DNA of 64,000 bases. Source: Sphaerulina vaccinii. Lineage: Eukaryota; Ascomycota; Dothideomycetes; Mycosphaerellales; Mycosphaerellaceae. A program made the translations under genes and the position numbers. Every line of letters begins with the position of its first letter. Positions within the stretch are counted from its first letter, which is position 1. The DNA lies in NCBI GenBank assembly GCA_022570795.1, contig JAKUDP010000009.1, forward strand, positions 1,240,001 through 1,304,000, written 5' to 3'. The notes under the pieces were generated by a model. It was given only the letters and a program-made list of their open reading frames with translations. It was not told the origin of the DNA and did no database searches. Shown here one piece after another: positions 41,142 through 52,787 of this stretch.

Positions 41142-43256
41142 GTCGTCGATAGGATGATCCTTGCAGGTCGATGGCTATCCTGAAGCCAGGTTTGGGCGAG
41201 GACGAACTCTTCTGATATATTTTCTGTAGCCGACCCAGATTTGCTGGCACTCAATTAGCACTTTCGTTCTGCAATCCAGACGGTACGCCTCGTGGCACGC
41301 GATATCTCTGGCGAATGAAGTCGATGTTATTCAGTGATCAAGCATTACTTGGCCCTTGGCAGCGTATTTTCCCTTCGGCTTCCAGGCCTGGATTGGAAAC
41401 CTCTTCCTTTGCGTAACATGATCCTGATGACTTTTCATGCGGCGTCTAGGGATGATGGACCATGTTCGGAGGCTGACAGGCAGATGCCCTGTGATGGAAC
41501 GGTGAACGAAGGAGGAAGTTTGTTGTTGCAGGGCTCTCAATAGGGCAGAGCAAGAACGCCCGGTCGCGTGACTCTTGGCACCAAGGATTTGAGGCGGAGA
41601 GGCTGAGATATCGTAGCCTTTCCTCCTTCGCGCACTTCGCCGGATCACCTATCTGACAGCTCATATGACTTCGCTGGAGCTGTCAAGATGCAGGTACTTA
41701 TCCTGGAGTACCTATGCTGGAGCGGACTCACGGCAGCGGCCGACCGGAGACGATGGCCATTCGCTTCTTGATGGGCAGACAAGCCGGCCTCGACCTAGGG
41801 GACAGATCGTGATCATGTTGATCATGTCGTAGAGATAGCTGCCCTCCGATCTGCAACACCTCCGCTGCACATCAGGGCGTCGCACGCTATGATGCGACCG
41901 GCCAGAAGCGAATACCAGGTCCAGAGTCCTGCAGTCGGCGCCGGTCTCTTCGAGCATGAGAGCCCCCATGTCGTACGCTGCCCGATGACATGCCTGTTTC
42001 CTTGTCTTGAGGATCGTTGAAGCCGGCTTCGAGGATACGTTGGATGGACTCGACCGATCGGTCACCAATGATCAGCTCTCTCTGTTCATGCCGCCTGATC
42101 TGCCGACTTGGCAAAGCGCCCTCTCCGGGCGCGCTTCTGAAGCAAGTTATTCGGACACCGAACACATCAATGGCCAATGCTGGGAAATGATGGCGACTGT
42201 CTGGAGTGCACTGGTGCAGACCGGTGTGAGGTTCGGTGAAGGTTGAGGCTGCTCTTCCTTTCCAAGGTCGAAAGATGTCGATCAAAGCATGTTGCGGTCT
42301 TGGCTCTCCAGAACATCATACATCACATCAGACGAGCAAGACGGTACATGCCACTTCACCGGTCATCAATGTGGCAGGAGATCAGCATTAGCTGGATGAT
42401 CAACCATCCCGAAGCCCTGATCCTGGTGCAATATGCTAGACGAAGGGCGTTTGCGGACTGCTACACGTGCCTTCTCGGGCGTGCGAGATTGAAGACCATT
42501 GCGAGAAAAGGCATGCGCGATCAAGATGAGCTTCCGGCTTTGTGTGCGTCGCGATGAATGTAGGAGCCACTCGAGAAGAAGCCGCGCCTAAGTCGAATAT
42601 CGCTCCGGGTCGAACATGTGCCTGGGTGGCCAACGGCAGTAGCCAGCCAGGTACGGCTTCACAGCATCAACCGACTTCTGAGACCAGTTTCTAGGAGTAT
42701 AGACCGGTCCAGAGACCAGCCAGCGACGAGCATATTTTCAATGGGACGTGTCTCGCGATAATCTTTGGACGTTCCTTGAGATCTGGCATACTAAGACGCC
42801 CCGTTGAGGCACAACATGCTGTGAGTGAAAACGAGACTAGCGTTGCAGGTCTCTCTGCTAGTCCATAACTCTATGCCATCTTGGTTACCAATGCGGTCCA
42901 GATGTCAATGAACGTCAGTTGATTGTGCCGGCCCATGCCTCAACTCAGCTTCAACGTAAGGCAGTTCGTATCAATGCATTCCATTCGTAATGATCGTGAC
43001 TATTCGTAGCAGCTCGTACAAAGACCACACGCCTGTCGTTTCTATTAACTCACGCGCAACATGCCAATCTCTCTGTGAACATCGACGTCCACGCTTCAAG
43101 CTTGAAGCGTCCGTGACGTTACTTCAGGGACAAATCCGGAGGAGTCTCACTCTCCAGAGCATGATAACCCTGCTGAGCAGCCTAAGAAACGGCTTCTCTG
43201 ATTCTCTCCTGCTCTTGCTCCCATGCTCTGATAATATTTGTTTGACGATGGTTCAC
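41142..43256. other. Gene-poor 2.1 kb region
   Basis: Between the azgA start and the 3' end of the WD40 gene. Several medium frames overlap on both strands (41712-42068 and 41887-42285 minus; 42007-42246 and 42243-42557 plus). None shows a known domain, signal peptide or convincing splice chain. No transposon signature or strong AT skew by eye. A diverged or decayed gene may lie at 41.7-42.6 kb. Confidence 0.35.
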
Positions 43257-45544
43257 CTATTCATCATCATCCGCGCCACCGAAAAGCCCCCCAAGACCTA
43301 TTCTATCTCTCAACCTTCGTTGAGTCCGTGTTTCGCGTCTCTCGGTATGCCCATAGAATCGTTGATCATGTTGAAGTTGAGCAGTCACTCTAGCGCCCAT
43401 AGGCGCATTCCCAAGCGTCTCTGCTTTTTCATACGCTTCGCCCGACTTCATCTCCTCTTCATCTGCCTCATTCTCGTCTGTGTCAATTCCATCATTCCAA
43501 GAGTGTACTGTACAAGTCCCCAATCCATGATCCCAGCCATTCCAGGAAGTCGCAGCGATGACCGGCGCCGAAGGATGCCACGACGCATCTCTCACGATTG
43601 TCTTCCATTGTCCGCCTCGTCCGTAGTAGTCGTAGCGGTCTACAAATCTCTCATCACTGAGAGGACGAGAACCTTTTGTGGCTTGAAGCACATTGATGGT
43701 ACCGGCTTCCGTGCCATCGAGATTCCAGATATAGATTTTGCCATCATGAGAGCCGGAGTAGATGTATCGGGAATCTGTCGAAGAGGGTGGAGAGAAGTGG
43801 CATCTTATGAGCGTCTTGAGGACTCGATGGCCGCGGAAGGTGACGAGAGAACAGTCGTGGGGATGGGGAACGTGGTCGCGGGTTGCGTAAGGGGAAAAGC
43901 GGTAGTCAAAGTTTGTTGTGTAGTCCTGGAAAATCTAGGGTTAGTGGGTGGTCAGAGAGATGGAGATAGGGAATGTGCTTACTTGTGGATTGATGCGCTC
44001 GCCTTGATCCGTTGAGACCATTTTCCGCAAATCCCAGAGCTTACAAGTTTGATCTTTTGCGTTTGAGATTACATATCTCCCATCACCTTTGGAGTCGATG
44101 TATGTGATTCCTTCTGTGTGGCCTAAGAACATACCAGCGGGGCGCATCGATGCCAGACTTCTCCTATCCCAGACTTTGAGGGTTGTGTCGTCTGAGCCGG
44201 AGTATAGAATGTGCGGCGACATCTTATCTCCAAAGCAGACAGCGTTGACATCATCCTGATGTCCAGGAATTCGAAGTATTGACTTCCGAGCTTCCAGGTC
44301 GTAGACATATACGGACTGATCAGATGTACCTGCAACGATCTCAGATCCGTCTCCAGAGAATCGTAGTGACCAGATTCCAAAGTGGCCTCGACTTCGCCCC
44401 CACCCAGCATTGTCCCGACCACCACTACCCATGTCGCTGAAGTCGAGAAGTTGCGGCTCGCCTTCGTCAGCTTTGTCTGTTCTCGCCAAACAAATCTGAC
44501 TTCTTATCGAACTGTATGCCAACAGCTTGTTGTCCGGTGACAGAGATGCATCTGTGATCGTCCATTGGCCACCATAGTAGTGTACTGTCTTGTAGTACTT
44601 CCAGTCGTAAGGATTACTCGTATCGTACATTCTTACCTTGAAATCTTGTCCACAAGCGAAGAAGAAGCTGCCATCTTCAGAAAACTGACCAGAATAGCAG
44701 CGAGCATTTAGATTGATAATCAAGTCTGCTTTACTCCCAGGAATGAGGGATTGTGAGGCGAGGTTTGAGAGCACCCTGTTTCGGCCACGATTCTCGATAC
44801 CGAGTTCGCGATCCAGCATTCGGTAGGAGAGCTTGCGTTTGTGGCGTTGACTAGTCTCAGAGATGGGATGCCCACAAGCCGTATGTTGACAGCGATCATT
44901 GTGGCCGAAGGTCCCGCTTTGCATCAGTTTGGCGCCTGTTTCTGAAGGAATAGGTGGATAGCGATCGCCAACTACAGTTCTTCTCCGAGGTCGCTGCCGG
45001 ATATCTTCTTCTTCGTCTTCGTAGTCTGGATCATCGTCGTCGTCATCAAGTGCGACATGTCTCGCTCGGCCTTGAGAGCGTGTTGTGATGCCATTCTGGA
45101 ATATACCTCGTAGACCGGCATGGCTGAGGAGTTGGAGCAGTTGTGCTTGTGTCATGTTGATGGTCCGAGTGGCGGGAGTCGCTGTTGTTGCTGCTGGCTG
45201 AGGCGTTCGTGAGCCTTCTGCCGTCTCTTCATCTTCGTCCTCTTCTTCCCCTTCCCCTTCGCCCTCATCAATCTCGAAACTGATCTCCTCGCCATCTTCG
45301 TCACGTAATGTGCCTTCTTCAGCGTCAAAGTATAACGTGGGTCCACCTTCTCCTTCCTCTTCTTCTTCCTCCTCCATCTCTTCTCCAACCAAGTCGTCGC
45401 TGGCGAGCTGTAACGATGCATATATATCAGCCTTACTACACTCTACTACATGTGGCGGTATAGCTCTGGTCTCACCTCATAGTCCATGTCGTCATCCAAC
45501 TCCTCCGACTGTGTCTCCCATGAATCCTCTCGTGATGCCGACAT
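43257..45544 (-). CDS. WD40 protein of the DCAF11/LEC14B type
   Basis: Three exons: 45476-45544, 43983-45407, 43257-43925; 720 residues, all joins in phase 0. The N-terminus is strongly acidic (runs of Glu/Asp) with TINMTQAQLLQLLSHAGLRG. The WD40 propeller runs from about residue 235: CYSGQFSEDGSFFFACGQDFKVRMYD, WSLRFSGDGSEIVAGTSDQSVYVYD, DDVNAVCFGDKMSPHILYSGSDDTTLKVWDRR, GITYIDSKGDGRYVISNAKDQTCKLWDLRK, and in exon 3 YIYSGSHDGKIYIWN. The DWKYYKTVHYYGGQWTITDASLSPD block is characteristic of DCAF11 homologues, substrate receptors of CUL4-DDB1 ubiquitin ligases. That role is inferred. Introns are 68 and 57 bp. Confidence 0.9.
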
Positions 45545-45900
45545 CTTCACGCTGCTCCACACGATACCAAGAAGTGTCGAAAAGTGTACAGCAACAAGAG
45601 AAACAAGCAAGGCGAAGTGGTGATGCTCTACAAGCTTATCGACTTCGGAGTTAAGGCGTATCAGAGTGCTCCACTCCACTCCACAACGGCCCACAGCCGA
45701 GGCCATTTTGCAGGGGTATGAAGTGAAATGACTAAGCACAGACTCTCTACAGTTCGATACAATCTAAGTTGTTCATCACATCACAAGAATAGGGACAAGT
45801 ACGAGATAGCTGTCCGGCTGACATGCCAACGATCATAAGCTCACAGCCCTTTCTTCACTTGCAGAAGTCCACTTGTGGTACCGACCATGCCTTCGACAGA
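45545..45900. other. Intergenic region
   Basis: 356 bp between the WD40 start codon and the 3' end of the cysteine-rich protein gene; no coding signal. Confidence 0.4.
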
Positions 45901-46294
45901 TCAATTACAGCTAGCACATGGGAACGGGAAGCAATAATAGATGCTGCAACTTGCACCATCGTACGAACACGCCTTTCTGAAAGCGATATCAGCATCTCAA
46001 TTCCGTTATCGTCGGAATCGATGCACCTACTTTTCATCACAATACCCGCCGGGCGTGCCATCCTCTTTGTAACATATGCCGTTGCTTCCCACTTCCACCA
46101 GGAGCGCTGATCTTTGGGTCAGACTAACAGGGCAGACAACAGAACGTGGTCAGACGTACAAGTTCCGCCCGGCTTACAGGTCTATGAAGTCATGTCAGTT
46201 ATTGCCACACGGGACCGAAGATGCAACATACCAAAGCCTGAACAGATATGACAGAAGCTAGTATGGTGGCCAAAGCCCTGATTGCATGGAACAT
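45901..46294 (-). CDS. Small secreted cysteine-rich protein, candidate effector or antimicrobial peptide
   Basis: Four short exons: 46232-46294, 46160-46181, 46031-46106, 45901-45976, with introns of 50, 53 and 54 bp. Donors are GTATGT, GTACGT and GTAGGT; acceptors CATAG, ATCAG and TTCAG; branch-like CTGAC motifs occur in the first two. The 78-residue product has a clear signal peptide (starts MFHAIRALATILAS, cleavage near Ala20). The mature part of about 58 residues contains eight cysteines, from CKPGG through ICYKEDGTPGGYC to the C-terminal CSIYYCFPFPCASCN. An even number of cysteines and GG/GTPGG turns suggest a disulfide-knotted secreted protein. Spliced phases close exactly on a TGA. No family was recognised; an extracellular role at the host or microbe interface is inference. 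Confidence 0.68.
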
Positions 46295-47107
46295 CTTGTC
46301 TCTTATTGTGGAAGCGTTGGAGAAATCGAGTCGAGTGATGATTGCTAGTAAGCAGACCTTTCGACAGATAGTTTGTGCTGCACTACGACATATATGTGAA
46401 CTGCGGTCTTGCTTGATGTGAATAGGCCGCTTGGGGTCAATGCAGAGCAGCAATGAGTTAAGTCGTTTCATTTCCCCTTCTGAACGATCTTGGAGTATAC
46501 AGCAGGTCGAAGCCAATCAGCGGATGAATCCCTAGGTAATGCATGGGTAAATAGGGTCGACACACTTCATGCCAAGCATACAAGACCAAATTTCCTCCTC
46601 CGTTTCATACGCACGTAAGGAGACTATCTTCATAGCTTGTGCCCTGATGCAAGACAGCGAGGAGCATGTGTACAAGGAGCAACATACCTCAAGATGTGGC
46701 AGTGTGTACTTCCCCGCGATCTTCGACTGATAATGTGGAAGTCCATTTACGCTTGGTAAACCTGCTTTCCGATGATTAGCGTTGGTCTGGTAGTATGCTC
46801 CTAAATCGATGGCAACGCCTTTGTTGGACAAGCCAGAGCGTTCTCGAGTCTTCTCACGACGATCGTACATAGATCGGCATTGTGTTATCGGCGCATCATG
46901 GCTTCAATGCTGTTTGTTCCGCTGCAATTGACCCCTCGTTCTGCAATGGATCTGGATTTCGCAGATGGAGTTTAGCGTGTCGACATGTCGATATTCATGC
47001 GCGGACATCGCCTCGCAAGTGGTGAGTGACCGATTGCGCACGTAAAGAGGCGCTTCTCGCTATCCTTGATCCTCCATCTGTCTGAGACAGCAATTGACTG
47101 CCCATGG
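46295..47107. other. Intergenic region
   Basis: 813 bp upstream of the cysteine-rich gene and downstream of the dihydropyrimidinase. The minus frame 46532-46870 (112 codons) has no signal peptide or domain and is not supported as a gene. Confidence 0.4.
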
Positions 47108-48849
47108 CTAGAATTTCACATCCCACTCTTCCTCACTGAGACTGCCTTTGAGTACGCTGGTTCCACGATGCAAGAACTGTCCTTGCCCCCTCTTTCCTAC
47201 GAGACCGCCTGCACCTTGATCCCACACCACTTGGCCTCTGAGGATCGTATAGACCGGCCAGCACTTTAGAGTCTGCATCGAGGTCAGTGAATGCTCCTGT
47301 GACTCCCTGTCGAGCTTACCTTTCCCTCATATGGCGTATAATCACAAGCATGATGCAGCATGCCATTGCTCAGCGTGAAGGATGTTGCTTCCTTCTCCGG
47401 GTTCCATATCACGAGATCAGCATCACTGCCCACAGCAATCTCGCCCTTCCTCGGATACAGTCCATAGAGCTTTGCAACATTCGTGCTTGTCACTTCGACG
47501 AACCTCTTGGGATCCAGTCGTCCAGCACTCAAGGTAAGTGACAGTCTTGTTTCCACTCCAGGAATGCCGTTCGGGATATATCTGTCCATGTCAGCACCAG
47601 GTCGCTATCCATTTAATGAAAGATCATACTTGAAGTGCCCCTCAGGATACTCATCAGTGATACAAGTCTTCTTCCCAATCTCACTATCATCATAAAGAAA
47701 AGGACAGTGATCACTACTCAACACCGTGAACGTCCCATCCTCCAGACCTCGCCATATTCCCTCGTGATCCTCCACTGAATCTCTGGGCGGCGGACTACAA
47801 ACACACATCGCCCCCTCGAATTCATTCCTATCAAGATCATGCTTCGTAAGTGTCACGTACTGCGGGCACGTCTCTGCGAAGACTGGTAGTCCTCTTCCTT
47901 GTGCTACGCGGACATGTTCTGCTGCCACCGGACTACTGACGTGTACGAGGAGGATCGGAGCATCGATAAACTCTGATAGACAGATTGCGCGGTATGCTGC
48001 TTCGTTTTCTGCCATCACAGGATGTGAAGTGGCGTGGTACTTTGGAGCGAACATCTTTCGCTCTTCAAGTTTCTTGGTCATCCAAAGGATCAGGTCATCG
48101 TTTTCGGCGTGAATCATGGTTGTGATTTTGTGCTTTCGAGCTTCTAGTAGGACGTCGAGAAGTTGACTGTCATTCAGCTTTAGGGCCTCATAAGTCATGT
48201 AGACTTTCAGTGATGAGATGCCAGCTTCTCGCAATGCTGGGAACTCGGACAAGGCGGTCTCCGAAGGGTTGCTGAGGATGACATGGAAAGAGTAGTCTGA
48301 GTAGGCTGTTCCAGTGGCTTTGTCGTGGGTTGCTTGGAGGGCGTTCAGGACGCTGTCCTCGGACTTGGCTTGTGGCGCAAAGGCTAGACAATGTATGTCA
48401 GGAATGGCATCGTGAACTCCTTGAAGTTGCGCATACCGATGACAGTTGTGGTACCACCGCAAATCGCAGATCTGGTGCCGGTCTCGAACGTGTCTACAGA
48501 CCTTCCTTTGCCAAACAGCTGTGGCTCTTGTAGATGTACCTGACTAGGTCAGCTTCAATGCCGTTATTGACCCGATGTCAGATGTGGCTTGCGTACATGA
48601 GCATCCTAGGTGCAGACTATCAGCAGCGATCGTATTGGGACCTGAGTAAGAAGAGCTCACAATACCACCTGGCATCACCCATCCTCCTCTCGCATCAATC
48701 ACTCTCGCTACTTCGGCATTGCTGAACGCTCCACGCTCTTCGATCGCGGTGATAGTCTCGCCATTGATAGCGATATCAACTTTTCGAATCTCGTCTGCTG
48801 TGACCACAACACCATTAGTGATGACAAAATCGTACGCTTCGCTCGCCAT
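47108..48849 (-). CDS. Dihydropyrimidinase / hydantoinase
   Basis: Six exons: 48661-48849, 48597-48605 (9-bp microexon), 48437-48539, 47630-48383, 47320-47581, 47108-47263; 490 residues, phases consistent. I start at the ATG at 48849 (MASEAYDFVITNG); two earlier in-frame ATGs exist. It is a cyclic amidohydrolase: the metal motif DAHVHL is split between microexon (DAH) and next exon (VHL). Further family motifs are GISSLKVYMTYEAL (carboxylated Lys), IHAENDDLI, ILLVHVSSP, VLSSDHCPF (Asp) and LHHACDYTPYEGK joined to CWPVYTILRGQVVW. It hydrolyses dihydropyrimidines or hydantoins. The Gln-Glu-Pro after the HxH is unlike animal enzymes, so the exact substrate is open. Divergent from an FAD monooxygenase. 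Confidence 0.9.
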
Positions 48850-49208
48850 ATCGCAGATGACCATCAAGGTTCAACAGCGGTATTGTGTCGTTGCTGTAGT
48901 TGCACAGTGTTATTTCACGTGTAAGTAGTAAGTAGTGCCTACGCGGGATGTTGGTACGCTGCTTCGCCTATCGCCTTATCATGTTAGCTGTAGCTCCAGA
49001 GCTCTCAACCTCTTACGTTCGTCCTTCCATACTCCACTTTTGCCCACACTATACTGTGGACTTCCTGAAGGAGAAAGGATGGATCGACATGATGAACTGC
49101 GACACTTGGCCTTCTCGCCTATCTTGCTTACAGCATTGCTCTGTACATTTTGCGAGGAGGTTTACAGCACTTCGCTCGTTCACTCTGTTCTGCATCTTTC
49201 CACCAGCC
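48850..49208. promoter_or_regulatory. Shared promoter of the dihydropyrimidinase and FAD monooxygenase
   Basis: 359 bp between divergent start codons of two catabolic-type genes. Co-regulation is plausible. The monooxygenase frame is open upstream to 48948, but the flavoprotein fold starts at 49209. No specific factor site recognised. Confidence 0.45.
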
Positions 49209-50963
49209 ATGTCAATAGAGTGTCGCCAGATAGATGTCTTGATAGTAGGAGCCGGTCCAGTCGGTCTCATCACAGCTTATCAACTTGCAAGACTTGGTGG
49301 CGTCTCGGTTGCCATCATTGAGAAGAACAGCAAATCGATACAAGATGCCTACGGTCGAGCAATAACACTCTATCCTCGCTCCAGTGAGATGCTAGACCAG
49401 CTTGGCTTAGCAGAAGAATTAGCTCAACAGTGCTTCGCTTGTCGAGAAACCGCAACTTACAACTCCAAGGGCGAGGAAGTGAAAGGTCGAGGATGGAGCT
49501 TCATGGAGACCGGGATGGGCGATACAGCGTGGAATTTTGCATTGGTGTTGAGGCAGAAGTATCAAGAGGACGTGTTCCGAAGGGCATTGAAGAAGTCTGG
49601 TGTTGAGGTTGAGGCGCCGGTTTCCTTAGTCGACATTATCGTTGATGAGACAGTTCCGCTACTTCAGCACAGGATTACAGCGACCATGCAGGATTCGTCA
49701 ACTGGCGTCGAGACAAGATTGAAGTGCAAGATCGTGATTGGGTGCGATGGTGGTCACTCAACCGTTCGTCGTTTGATGAAGATCCCATTTCATGGCTTGA
49801 CAACAGCGGATAAGTGGGTCAGAGTCGATGGACTAGTCGAAACCAATGTGCCGAGACCTCGTACTTATTGTGCCATTGAGTCACCAACGCACGGCAATGT
49901 GCTTTGGGTCGGCCTCGATCGTGGCCGGACAAGAATTGGATACGCTTTCACGCAAGACCGAGAGAAAGCTTATGAGGTTTTCGACGAAACTGCGGCTGTC
50001 AAGGAGGCCATAGCTGCAGTCAAACCGTTCGATCTGGCTTTCAAAACAGTCGACTGGTGGACGATCTACTCAGTAGGTCAGCGTATCGCAGAGACATTCG
50101 AGAAGCATGATTGCGTGTTCTTGGCTGGCGATGCGTGCCATACACATTCTTCTGGCGCGGCCCAAGGTATGAATACCGGTATTCATGACAGTGTGAATCT
50201 TTCCTGGAAGCTCAGTCTGGTCCTGCGTGGGCTTGCTGATGCTGCTATCCTCAAGACGTATCAAGAAGAGCGTATGCCAAATGTCCAGAAGCTGATACAG
50301 TACGACAAAGACATCAGTCGTCTGATGACGAATCGTCTGCCTGAGAATTGGCATGGAGAGCCAGATGCAGATGTCAACACGATCTTAGGGCAGATCATGG
50401 GAGAGGCGGGATCGTTCAGTTCGGGTCTTGGCATCTTCTACGAGGTAGCACAGGGAGGTTTGCTGAATGTCGAAGGTGATCTCTCCTGCCCAGACAAGAC
50501 CGCAGATCTCTTGCCAGTCGGACCTGGTCGACGAGCGCCAGATGTGACATTTCTGAAGCCTGGGACTTTCGAGCCGACAAGGTTGATTTTGCAGACACCA
50601 AACAGCACCGACTTCTACCTGATGATGTTCACAGGTGATCCTGCCAAGTCCAGAGCAGCAGTGTTCGCTGACACATTCGAAGCGTCCGGATTCCTGAGCG
50701 TTCTCCGTTCAAGAGAGTTGTTGAAATGCTTGACAGTATTGCCAAAGCCAGCATCTTCGGCTTATGAGGTCCTCGGACGTGAACCACTTGGTCGTGCGTT
50801 CTTCGATTCCCACGCAGGCGTGGCATATAAGAGATATGGTGTAGATTTAGATACAGGCTGTCTTGTAGTGCTCCGGCCAGATGGATGGATTGCGACCATG
50901 CTGTCACTGGCTGAGAGCTCGGCCACAGAGCTAGAAGTGTACTTTAGTCGCATATTCTTGTAA
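49209..50963 (+). CDS. FAD-dependent aromatic monooxygenase (phenol 2-monooxygenase/PheA-TfdB type)
   Basis: 584 residues from the ATG at 49209. The FAD-binding Rossmann motif is immediate: DVLIVGAGPVGLITAYQLARLGG. The second flavin motif is VFLAGDACHTHSSGAAQGMNTGIHDSVNLSWKL, with the conserved DG sequence CKIVIGCDGGHSTVRRLM between them. The C-terminal about 170 residues form a thioredoxin-like domain (GRRAPDVTFLKPG, FYLMMFTGDP, VLRPDGWIATML), as in phenol hydroxylases and related ring hydroxylases. The enzyme should hydroxylate an aromatic or heteroaromatic substrate with NAD(P)H and O2 in the cytosol. The neighbouring hydantoinase and transporter suggest a catabolic context; the substrate is unknown. 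Confidence 0.92.
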   Translation: MSIECRQIDVLIVGAGPVGLITAYQLARLGGVSVAIIEKNSKSIQDAYGRAITLYPRSSEMLDQLGLAEELAQQCFACRETATYNSKGEEVKGRGWSFMETGMGDTAWNFALVLRQKYQEDVFRRALKKSGVEVEAPVSLVDIIVDETVPLLQHRITATMQDSSTGVETRLKCKIVIGCDGGHSTVRRLMKIPFHGLTTADKWVRVDGLVETNVPRPRTYCAIESPTHGNVLWVGLDRGRTRIGYAFTQDREKAYEVFDETAAVKEAIAAVKPFDLAFKTVDWWTIYSVGQRIAETFEKHDCVFLAGDACHTHSSGAAQGMNTGIHDSVNLSWKLSLVLRGLADAAILKTYQEERMPNVQKLIQYDKDISRLMTNRLPENWHGEPDADVNTILGQIMGEAGSFSSGLGIFYEVAQGGLLNVEGDLSCPDKTADLLPVGPGRRAPDVTFLKPGTFEPTRLILQTPNSTDFYLMMFTGDPAKSRAAVFADTFEASGFLSVLRSRELLKCLTVLPKPASSAYEVLGREPLGRAFFDSHAGVAYKRYGVDLDTGCLVVLRPDGWIATMLSLAESSATELEVYFSRIFL

Positions 50964-51316
50964 AGAACGATCGAAAGCCTGCTGATTCTGAGGCGAAGAC
51001 AGAAGTCGCGAGAGGCAGCAAGTCGCGTCTGTAAGGAATGTGTCTCGTCTCGGGGCACGACTCAGCATGTGCTTGGCGGGTCCCAAACTTCACCAGTTTG
51101 TTCATCCCAAGTCCTTTTCTGTGATCATATCAATTGGAAGACTTCCGCTGCCGACCATAGCCATCGTGCTCTGCTATAGGTCTACTCGGCGACAGGGTAC
51201 TCCCAGACAAACACTATCTCAGGGACCAGCCACACGGTAGGGTTTCGACGCGTCGCCCTGTAAGCTCCGATGCTCTCTGAGGACATACTACTTCTGTGCA
51301 AACTGCCCTACGACGA
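50964..51316. other. Convergent intergenic region
   Basis: 353 bp between the monooxygenase and transporter 3' ends; nothing recognised. Confidence 0.4.
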
Positions 51317-52787
51317 CTATTTTACATACTCGGTAGCCAGGAGGCGCTCAAATTCCTCGTCAGCAGCTTCAAGCTCTGCCTTGTTACCCTCCGGCAAGAA
51401 ATAATAGATCCCTGACGCCACGATGCCGATCGCTCCAGCAACATAGAAAGTGGAAGATGGACCTGCAGCAGCTCTGATTGGCGTGAACACTTGTGTGCCC
51501 ACAGCAGCCCCTGCCTTCCCGAAGCCAGCAGCAATGCCATAACCCATGCCTCTCGCGGCAGTAGGAAAGGCTTCGCATGAGATTAGGCCTATTGTGGCGC
51601 CTGGGCCCATATGGCCGAACGCCTGCAGCAAGCCATAGAGCACCACGAATGCTGGTAGTGCATCCTTGGTCAGCTTGTCGTAGCAACCACCAATAATGAA
51701 ACCACAGATCATATAGCCTCCAATGAAGCCGGAGATACCCGTCCGCCTTCTCCCGATTCTGTTGACCAGCCATGCGCCGATGAACACCCCTGGAATCGGC
51801 ATGAGCGCCAGGTATAGCTGCCACAACGCGACTGTTCGCACATTCTTGCCAGGAACCAGAGAGTTGATGATAACAGAGCTCATGATCGAGTTTGGGCTGT
51901 GCTTGTCAGTATTGATACGAGTACAGCTATCAATAAGGTACTTACAAGTTCACGAAGTCGTACAGGAAGAAGGCGCTCGATGTGCCGAGTATCCTGACCC
52001 AGTACTTCTTGATCAACAAAGTCCACGGAATCCTTCTACCATGGAAGTTGCTTTTTTCAAACAACTTGCCATCCTGCATCTTCCACCTCGAGAGCACAAC
52101 TAGGAACGGCAAGATCACACTGACAGCATACATAGCATGGAACGCCACTTTCAGCCCGTTCCCACTCCCGATCAGCGCCATCAAATACACGAACGTGCAG
52201 AGCGCCGATCCACTAGTCGCCATCAAGGTCGAGATCAGGACCTGAATCGGTCCTCTCTGCTTGTCGAAATGCTCATTACTGCCCTCCAACGCCGCAGCAG
52301 CAGATGTTGGATACTCGCCTCCCACACCCACACCTGATGCTCCTCTGGCAATGGTGAGATCCCACAACATGTTGTGCGTTCCGGAGACCTGGAAGGCGAG
52401 AACGGACATCAGACTTCCCACGATCACGAGGCCTGAGGTAACGAGCATCCCTCCTTTACGACTGAAGCGATCGGATGTATAGCCGAAGACCAGGATTCCA
52501 ATGACGGATCCTACGAGTAAGGCATTGGAGATTCTGGTTTGAATTGATGAGGTGTAGACTTTTGTTCCTAGGAGGTGTTGGAAGGCTACGTTGGTTGAGG
52601 AGGCAAGAGATTGTTGGTAGCCATCTGAGAGGTTCGCGAGGGCTGAGCCGAAGATTGTGATTATTGAGCCAGTCTTGCGGGAAGACTTTGTGTCTGAGAT
52701 GGGGTCGATTGAGGTTGTGCTTTGGTGGACATCTTTCTCACTGCGTTCCATTGTCGGGCTAGGAGCTATGCTTGTTGTCACGGTCAT
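51317..52787 (-). CDS. MFS transporter of the Git1 (glycerophosphodiester) / phosphate permease branch
   Basis: Two exons: 51946-52787 and 51317-51896 (49-bp intron, donor GTAAGT), 473 residues. The ATG at 52787 (MTVTTSIAPSP) is preferred to an upstream one with no conserved sequence. About 12 membrane segments. Motifs: GSALANLSDGYQQSL in helix 1, GILVFGYTSDRFSRKGGML (MFS loop 2-3), GASGVGVGGEYPTSAAAALEGSN (helix 4-5, as in Git1 and Pho84 families), and in the second half WLVNRIGRRRTGISGF and FGHMGPGATIGLISCEAFPTAARGMG. Git1 proteins import glycerophosphoinositol or related organophosphates at the plasma membrane. Given its neighbours, another organic acid or metabolite is also possible. Confidence 0.88.

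Noticed and set aside
41142..43256. Transposon or RIP-mutated repeat in the gene-poor region
   Set aside because: No terminal repeats, transposase or reverse transcriptase motifs, and no strong AT enrichment were visible by eye.
42990..44015. 341-codon plus-strand open frame
   Set aside because: It lies mostly antisense to the last exons of the WD40 gene, whose motifs are unmistakable, and its own translation has no domain.
48948..49208. N-terminal extension of the FAD monooxygenase frame
   Set aside because: The 87 extra codons lack family similarity and lie in the divergent promoter; the flavin-binding fold starts right after the ATG at 49209.
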